Below, one piece after another: positions 57,868 through 64,000 of a stretch of 64,000 nt of DNA. Source of the stretch: Parasponia andersonii (lineage: Eukaryota > Streptophyta > Magnoliopsida > Rosales > Cannabaceae); the NCBI GenBank assembly GCA_002914805.1, contig JXTB01000237.1, positions 246,364 through 310,363 of the forward strand. The letters are read 5' to 3'. The notes below the pieces were generated by a model. The model made no database searches and was not told the DNA's origin. It saw only the letters and a list, made by a program, of their open reading frames with translations. How positions within the stretch are numbered: the first letter of the stretch is position 1; each line of letters starts with the position of its first letter. The translations under genes and the position numbers were made by a program.

Positions 57868-58205
57868 GACCACAATCCTCAAAAGATCCACAACCAACGA
57901 CCATACTTGAATTTTGAGTTAATAATTTCTCTTAAAACCATAGTGATAGCCTTTATTTTACTTTTCATACAAAGAAGAAGAAGAAACAGAGAACATTGTC
58001 TAGTCCTTATTTTAATGTTATTCTCTGCCTTTAAAATATTAACTATTTTGTTACCATTGTAATAGATATTTTTGCCTGGGAAGCCTCTTTTGCTTCACAT
58101 ATTTTTCAATTTTATATTAGTTCATTCTTCTGAAACTATTGCTTTCCTGCTTTTAAGGGACACCAAGGAAATAAAAACCTGGTGTCTTCTGTATCTAGGT
58201 CTACA

Positions 58206-60542
58206 ATGGCGAGTTGGCTCTTGTCAGAATGTCGATTGAGGCCTCTCCCTCAAAATTTTCCTCGACCCAGAATGGGAATCACCCCAAATAACCCAACAAA
58301 AGCTCGATTTTTGCGCTCTAACAAAAGCTGTACGGATCTTAGATCTTCTTCAACGATATTCTCAACTGGGTTTTGTAAAAGGAGGAGCTGGGAGGTGAAA
58401 GTGAGTGCGCCATTGAAGGTTGCTTCGGTAGAAGAGGAAGACAGAGGAGAGAGAGTACTAAACGACGTCGTTAGTGGAGTTGGAGATGAAGAAGGGCTCG
58501 AATTTGATCCTGGTTCCCCGCCACTGTTCAGATTGGCTGATATTCGAGCCGCCATTCCAAAGCATTGTTGGGTTAAGGATCCATGGCGGTCCATGAGCTA
58601 TGTGGTGAGAGATGTGGTTGTCGTTTTTGGGTTGGCTGCAGCCACGGCTTATCTTAACAACTGGGTGGTTTGGCCTCTTTACTGGGCTGCTCAGGGGACC
58701 ATGTTTTGGGCTCTCTTTGTTCTTGGCCATGACTGGTAATCACACACTTCTTATGCAGATATTCTCTTTACCTTCATTCATTTTTTTTTTTTTTTGGTGG
58801 TTGTGTTTGATGGTTTGGCTTTGGTTGGAATATTGGATACCAATTCTTAGTTTGTTGTGTGTATTGTGTTTTGTTTTTGATTATGCAGTGGCCATGGAAG
58901 CTTTTCAAACAATCATAAGCTGAACAGCGTAGTTGGGCATCTTTTGCATTCCTCAATTCTTGTACCCTATCATGGATGGTATGCTCCTAAGACAAAGGAA
59001 AAGGAATTTCTTTTTCTTTTTGCGTTTGTTTTATTTGTTTCAGTATGTTGTGTTCAAATTTGTTTGTCTAATGTTTGTTATTTCCTCTGATAGTTTATTA
59101 CCAAATGCAATAAATGGTAACTGATTTTACAGGAGAATTAGCCATAGGACTCATCATCAAAACCATGGCCATGTCGAGAATGATGAATCATGGCATCCGG
59201 TTTGTTCTTTCCTCTAACTTTGGCACATCACTGTGTTTATTTTGTTCCAATTTATTAGTTGTTGTTGTTTTTTTTTTTTTTTTGTTTCACTTTTTGTTGC
59301 TGGCTCCTCGCCCGTTTGATTAATTTCCCATGTTGCTCTTGCAGTTGCCTGAAAATATTTACAGAAAATTGGATAACATCACCCGAACTTTGCGATTTAC
59401 TGTACCATTTCCAATGCTTGCTTACCCTTTCTACCTTGTAAGTGTATAGTCTTGGTTGGCCGGCTACCCATGAGAATATATAATAATCAGCCTTATTAAC
59501 GTTATTGTTTGTTTTCTTGGTACAGTGGGGTAGGAGTCCAGGGAAGACTGGTTCTCATTTTGATCCGAACAGTGACTTATTTGTCCCAAGTGAGAGGAAA
59601 GACGTGATCACTTCTACTTTATGTTGGATGGCAATGGCTGCTATACTTGTGGTTTTGGGCTTTGCAATGGGTCCTATTCAATTGCTTAAGCTCTATGGTG
59701 CTCCCTATTGGGTAAATATAATTTTGTCAATCTTAAATCATAGAGTTTTCCTTGAAGCAAACTCTTGAAGGCTTATTGTATCTGACTATGCTTCAATGTT
59801 TAGGTTTTTGTCATGTGGCTGGATTTTGTAACATACATGCATCACCATGGCCACGAAGGAAAATTGCCATGGTACCGTGGAAAGGTGTGGGATATATACA
59901 AGTAATCATGTCCAATTCCCTTTCTCTAAATCAACTAAAGTTTATAGTAGAAAACGAGAGAGTGGCAGTTTGATAGTATTATGTTGTTTTCATGCGTTAA
60001 ATCAATGATAATTTTTATTTCCTTTATAGACCACAACATCAGAAATTCTTATTCATGAAGCTTTTATCTTAATATGGAATAAGTGTCTGAAATAACAATT
60101 ACTTTCACAGATGTTAAGTCCGTTTCCATTTTGTTTATAGGAATGGAGTTACTTAAGAGGAGGTCTTACGACACTTGATCGTGATTACGGATGGATTAAC
60201 AACATCCATCATGATATTGGAACGCATGTAATCCACCATCTTTTTCCCCAAATCCCCCACTACCACCTAGTGGAAGCAGTAAGTATCACTTTAATTTGGT
60301 AGAACTAGATTCATGACATTTAAAGCAATATACCCAAATACCTACAGAGCCCTGATTTTCTTACTTTCTTGCAGACTGAGGCAGCTAAGCCAGTGCTAGG
60401 GAAATACTATAGGGAACCAAAGAGCTCCGGACCTCTACCGTTTCACCTGATTGGGAGTTTGATAAGAAGCTTGAAACAAGATCACTATGTTAGTGACACT
60501 GGGGATGTTGTGTACTACCAAACTGACCCTGATCTTAAGTGA
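58206..60542 (+). CDS. FAD7: Plastidial omega-3 fatty acid desaturase
   Basis: Eight exons: 58206-58735, 58889-58978, 59133-59199, 59345-59437, 59526-59711, 59804-59884, 60141-60278, 60375-60542, all GT-AG, giving 450 residues. Eight exons and this length are typical of FAD7/FAD8. The first ~70 residues are Ser/Arg-rich with few acids, a transit peptide. The three di-iron histidine boxes are HDCGH at 175-179, HRTHH at 211-215 and HVIHH at 378-382. Membrane segments flank them ([36 protein letters not shown]). The enzyme inserts the omega-3 double bond into 16:2 and 18:2 acyl chains of chloroplast membrane lipids, giving 16:3 and 18:3, the latter also the jasmonate precursor. No ER-retrieval tail is present (ends YYQTDPDLK), so it is not the ER FAD3. 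FAD7 and FAD8 cannot be separated by eye. Confidence 0.95.
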
Positions 60543-62689
60543 TCTTTCAAGTAAGTAAAGCTTCAACAACTTGTCAGTTACTGGAAAAACCGACAAGGAA
60601 ATCCTTCGAAGCTCTCCACCTTTGATAGTAACAGTTATCTGACCTTTTGCTGCACTCGGCGCATGACACCAAATATATTGTCCATAATTCCCAACAGTGA
60701 GGCAAATATGATGCATGCCAAGAAGGATTGCTGCCCTGATTCTTTCATTAAAATGAGCTAGAAATATAAGATATGAGTGTAGGTTTTCCATTAATATTAG
60801 TGCTGTTATAATGAAAAATATATGTACATCTTATACATTTTTATGAGCGAACAATCATCCCGTGAGTAAATCTTACCATGTATTAAATCGAAAGACAAAC
60901 AATGAAAATCATAATGAAGAAAGTTGGGGGAGGAGTTTTTTTTTGAAGAAAAAGGCGGTCTTGACTTGTTTGGTTTGTGGACAGGATGATTTCAAAAGAA
61001 TTCTTTTGGGATACTTGGTCAAATACTTGTGGTGTTAATTCACCAATTTGTTTTCAAGAGGAAAGTCAGCAGATATATCCAATTATTAGCCTTTTTTTGG
61101 CCTTTTAGCGTGGGTCCAATTAAAAAGTTTTTTTTTTTAAGTGAGGTTTAATTATTATTATTTATTATAAATTAAAAAGAAAATAATAAATTTTTTAGTA
61201 AAACCTTGACCCTAACATACACGTGTCTTATAGACCAATAGTTAGCTCCAGTTGAAGGGTTAATTTCAAAAGTAGCATCATTTTCAATTTTTCTACTGTA
61301 AGAACTTTCATTTTCTCAATATTTCAATTCTACTGCCAATCACCGTTAGCTATCGGTGTCGGTAGAGCTAGTTTTCTTAGAAATGCGATGTCATTTTCTC
61401 TTTGATTTTTTTTTTTTTTCCATTTCTCTTTCTCTCTTTTGTAATTAATTTTTTTTTTTCTTTTTAAAAAAACTTAATTGTGTGGTTTTTATTTTAGTAG
61501 TGGGAGTGGTCTATTTCCTGTATCTGTAACGCAAAGTATGTCTAACTTTGGGTGCTAGAATGAAAGTTTCAAGAGATAGTTGCCCTATATATGTATAAAA
61601 CCTATTTTTTCTATTGAGCTGGTTTACACGCGACACTTAATAATGTAATGTAGGTCTCTTTTTTGGTTATACATTGTAATGTAAGTCTAAGATATGAGTT
61701 CTATTTATATCTTGGTTGAATCAATTAATAACTTGTCTCTTGAAATGTTAGTTACTCATAGTTATTAATAACCTACGAGTCCAACAGTTAATATGTGAGT
61801 ATCATCACTTTCATTTAATTTCATTATCCCAATTATTCTACCTTTGTAAGTTCATTGCCATTAGAGTTCAAATAACACGCATCATTTTTTGTTAATGGGG
61901 ATATTAAAGCTTGTCACACTTGTAGTTCAGATTTTACTTTATTGTCTTTATTTTTAATCACAACGTATGTTTGTTTGTCCAATTAATTTAATGTTCATAA
62001 TCGTTTTTGTAGAAACTTAATTTTATTAATTAATACGCAGATCTCTGTCTTTATTGCCTGTTTCTTACTCTTCTAGCTAATCATTTGAAGACATGTCTTT
62101 TAAATATTTTTCACTCTTCTCATATCCATTTTGTAACGACTGTTGGTACCTTTTTTTTCAAGGTAACTTGTATTTTTTTTTAAAAAAAAATTATTTATTT
62201 AAAGAAAAAAGGACTTATCAAAGGACCAATGCAGACTAAAGCAAAGCACTAAAGTTCTCAAATACGCACATCATCTCTTTCTTTGGGCTTAGCTTAGCTC
62301 ACTCTTGCAATCTGCCAATCTTCCATCCCCATTATCAGTAATAGAAACAAAGATGAACACAAAAATATATTTTTTTCCTTAGACATCTAAGGTTTTGGAA
62401 ATCAAAGGCAACTTCTTTCTCATATTCAATATTAATTTAACCAGAATTTTAACAAATTTATGTTCTCAGTGATCAATTAGAAGGCCCTTGCTGACGAGTC
62501 TCACTTTGTCGACGACTATGCTGAGGTTTTCGACAATGCTGATTTTTCTGTGCTTGATTTTGCTCCGATGACTTCTATTATGTTTTATTTTAGCTTCACC
62601 TTTACTAAGACATGCTTATTTGTCTTGAGATAGATCATTATTTTCCACCTACAAGGGATCACAATATGCTTCTCAATCACAAGAAGGAG

Positions 62690-62722
<33 letters not shown>

Positions 62723-63600
62723 ATATTGATAGATTTCTTATTTAGGTTTTAGATTTGATTATTTGCAAGAAGGAGTTTTTATATATATATATATATATAT
62801 TGATATTGATAGATTTCTTATTTAGGTTTTAGATTTGATTATTTGTAAACAAAACAGACGAAGAAGAAGTGGATGGCCTTTGGAGTCGAGATGAAATCGT
62901 GGAGCAGTTTTCTTTTCATTTATTTACTATTTTATTTAAAATACTAAACAGAATGGACATGACGAGAATAGGTGAGTAAAAAAATATTTAATAATGTGTC
63001 TTTGAATGATTGGTTAGACAGAAGCAATCAAAACAGAGGATCTGCGTCCCGAAAAGGTCCGTGTTTTTGTACGACAAAATGTAATTTGTCTCGCAAAGTT
63101 TGCCATTCTCTTCAAGTATAAACGACAAGTAGTTCCTGAATAATAAATAAACAAACGGCAAGTAGTTTGCGGCCATCTTTTTTTTTTTCTCTTTTTTTTT
63201 TCCTCCGTAAAGCCATCTTTTTTTTTTCCTCCATAGTTTTACATCTAGAACTTAGTTGTCGTTTTTTCATATAAACGACGATTTTTTTTAAGTATCAATT
63301 TAAGTCAATAAACAAAAATTACAATATTACAATATTTCCTCAGAATTTTAACATAAAAGGAAATTGACTTAATTAGGAGTAATTTGGGTACAATGATTTT
63401 TTATGACTTTTTTGAATATCACATCATTTTATAAGCATAAAATCCTTCTAACTTTTCAAAGCAAACCATCAGTTTCTAATTAACTTGTGACACTCCTAAA
63501 TAAAAGTCATTCTAAAAAAAAAACATATATATAATTATATATGCATATTTTTGGTAATTACAAAATACGTATAGAACAGTCATTTTGGTTCAGATCACTA
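60543..63600. other. Intergenic downstream of FAD7
   Basis: The FAD7 3' UTR likely covers the first 250 bases. The remainder is AT-rich with T/C runs near 61410-61470 and 63180-63235. It includes one tandem duplication at 62680-62845. No gene was recognised. Confidence 0.55.
62680..62845. repeat. Tandem duplication, two units of about 80-86 bp
   Basis: CAAGAAGGAGTTTTTATATA starts at 62680 and again at 62766. Each is followed by a (TA)n tract and GATATTGATAGATTTCTT, then TTTAGGTTTTAGATTTGA. The copies differ mainly in TA-tract length, so the duplication is recent. Confidence 0.9.
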
Positions 63601-63824
63601 GGGCCCAACAACAGTTCAGACAGTGAAGCCCCAGCCCATAAAATGCTTCCTTCTGTTCATCGATCTGTTTGTTATTTATAGTTTTGTTTTGACCATTATT
63701 ACCTTTGCTTTCGCGCCTTCTTCCTCAAATGAGGAGAATCGAACTACTTTTTCAACCTCGCCGGCGACCGGAGAATCGATCTACGGCGAGGAAAGGTCAC
63801 CAAAATCGATCTGATCCCGTTGAT

Positions 63825-63883
63825 ATGGAGGTGAGACCAGCCGGAGAAGGTGCGGGAGCACTGTCTGACATGAGAGTACAGGG
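63825..63883 (+). CDS. Possible first coding exon of a gene off the right edge
   Basis: ATG at 63825 opens MEVRPAGEGAGALSDMRVQG and is followed directly by a good donor (CAGGG/GTAAGC). The region from 63700 is GC-richer than its surroundings, as in leaders and first exons. The same frame is open further upstream to about 63705. No family is recognised, and the downstream exons are outside the window. Confidence 0.3.
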
Positions 63884-64000
63884 GTAAGCTCGTACACCAA
63901 ATCAGAAAATCGTACCTCGTGATATGCTTTATGTCTTGTGAACCCATTTTGGGTCCTTCATTGCTTTTAGAACAGGCCCATGAATTTGCCGAAATGGGTA

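Larger units (their letters stand above)
54990..58205. other. Intergenic between divergent SelT-like and FAD7 genes
   Basis: This is a shared upstream region for two divergent genes. It is AT-rich with a (TA)n tract at 56283-56300 and a GA microsatellite at 57170-57208. An unrecognised repeat-like stretch lies at 56340-56450. A C/T-rich 55970-56110 stretch has an ORF without family resemblance. The segment 57800-58200 is probably FAD7 promoter and leader. Confidence 0.5.

Noticed and set aside
60435-60791. 118-residue minus-strand ORF at the FAD7 3' end
   Set aside because: Antisense to the last FAD7 exon and its 3' UTR; no family resemblance.
1-64000. CRISPR arrays, operons, prophage, plasmid origins, tRNA or rRNA genes
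   Set aside because: None seen. Intron-rich plant gene structure throughout, and no cloverleaf or regularly spaced repeat array was found by eye.

Overview
The window is nuclear DNA of a flowering plant, almost certainly a eudicot. The genes are plant orthologues with many short exons and AT-rich introns. The gaps hold MITE-type repeats, TA/GA/ATT microsatellites and long A or T runs. There are no operons, plasmid features or CRISPR arrays. I cannot name the species; a woody rosid would fit, but that is a guess. I rebuilt gene models by joining ORFs at splice sites and comparing them with remembered Arabidopsis families. Reading frame is continuous across every joined exon of the nine complete genes.

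Layout, left to right: (1) 100-1030 minus, 5' part of a TBL/DUF231 xylan O-acetyltransferase running off the left edge. (2) 5142-6945 plus, chloroplast monothiol glutaredoxin GRXS16 with an N-terminal GIY-YIG-like domain. (3) 8099-8785 minus, single-exon RING-H2 E3 ligase. (4) 9754-16643 plus, SAC8-type phosphoinositide phosphatase in 20 coding exons. (5) 18602-19282 plus, GC-rich single-exon DOG1-domain protein. (6) 21534-25432 minus, peroxisomal acyl-CoA oxidase ACX4 with an SRL targeting signal. (7) 29898-35112 minus, an unusually short lysyl-tRNA synthetase. (8) 36852-37005 minus, an orphan exon of a VIT1-type vacuolar iron transporter. (9) 41294-51980 plus, tomosyn/Lgl-type WD40 protein ending in an R-SNARE motif, 23 exons. 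(10) 52949-54989 minus, selenoprotein-T-like thioredoxin-fold protein. (11) 58206-60542 plus, plastidial omega-3 fatty acid desaturase of the FAD7/FAD8 type. (12) A possible first exon at the right edge.

These are independent housekeeping genes, not one system. Broad themes recur: lipids (FAD7, ACX4, SAC8), membrane traffic (tomosyn-like, SAC8) and redox (GRXS16, SelT-like).

The gaps, especially 1.0-5.1, 25.4-29.9, 35.1-41.3 and 55-58 kb, hold several terminal-inverted-repeat elements, some nested, plus local tandem duplications. The most notable points are inside genes. SAC8 carries a probable U12-type AT-AA intron. A TIR element sits exactly at another SAC8 3' splice site, with its target-site duplication copying the acceptor. 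Two introns look GC-AG. The lysyl-tRNA synthetase lacks the usual C-terminal FPAM strand and the usual N-terminal extension.
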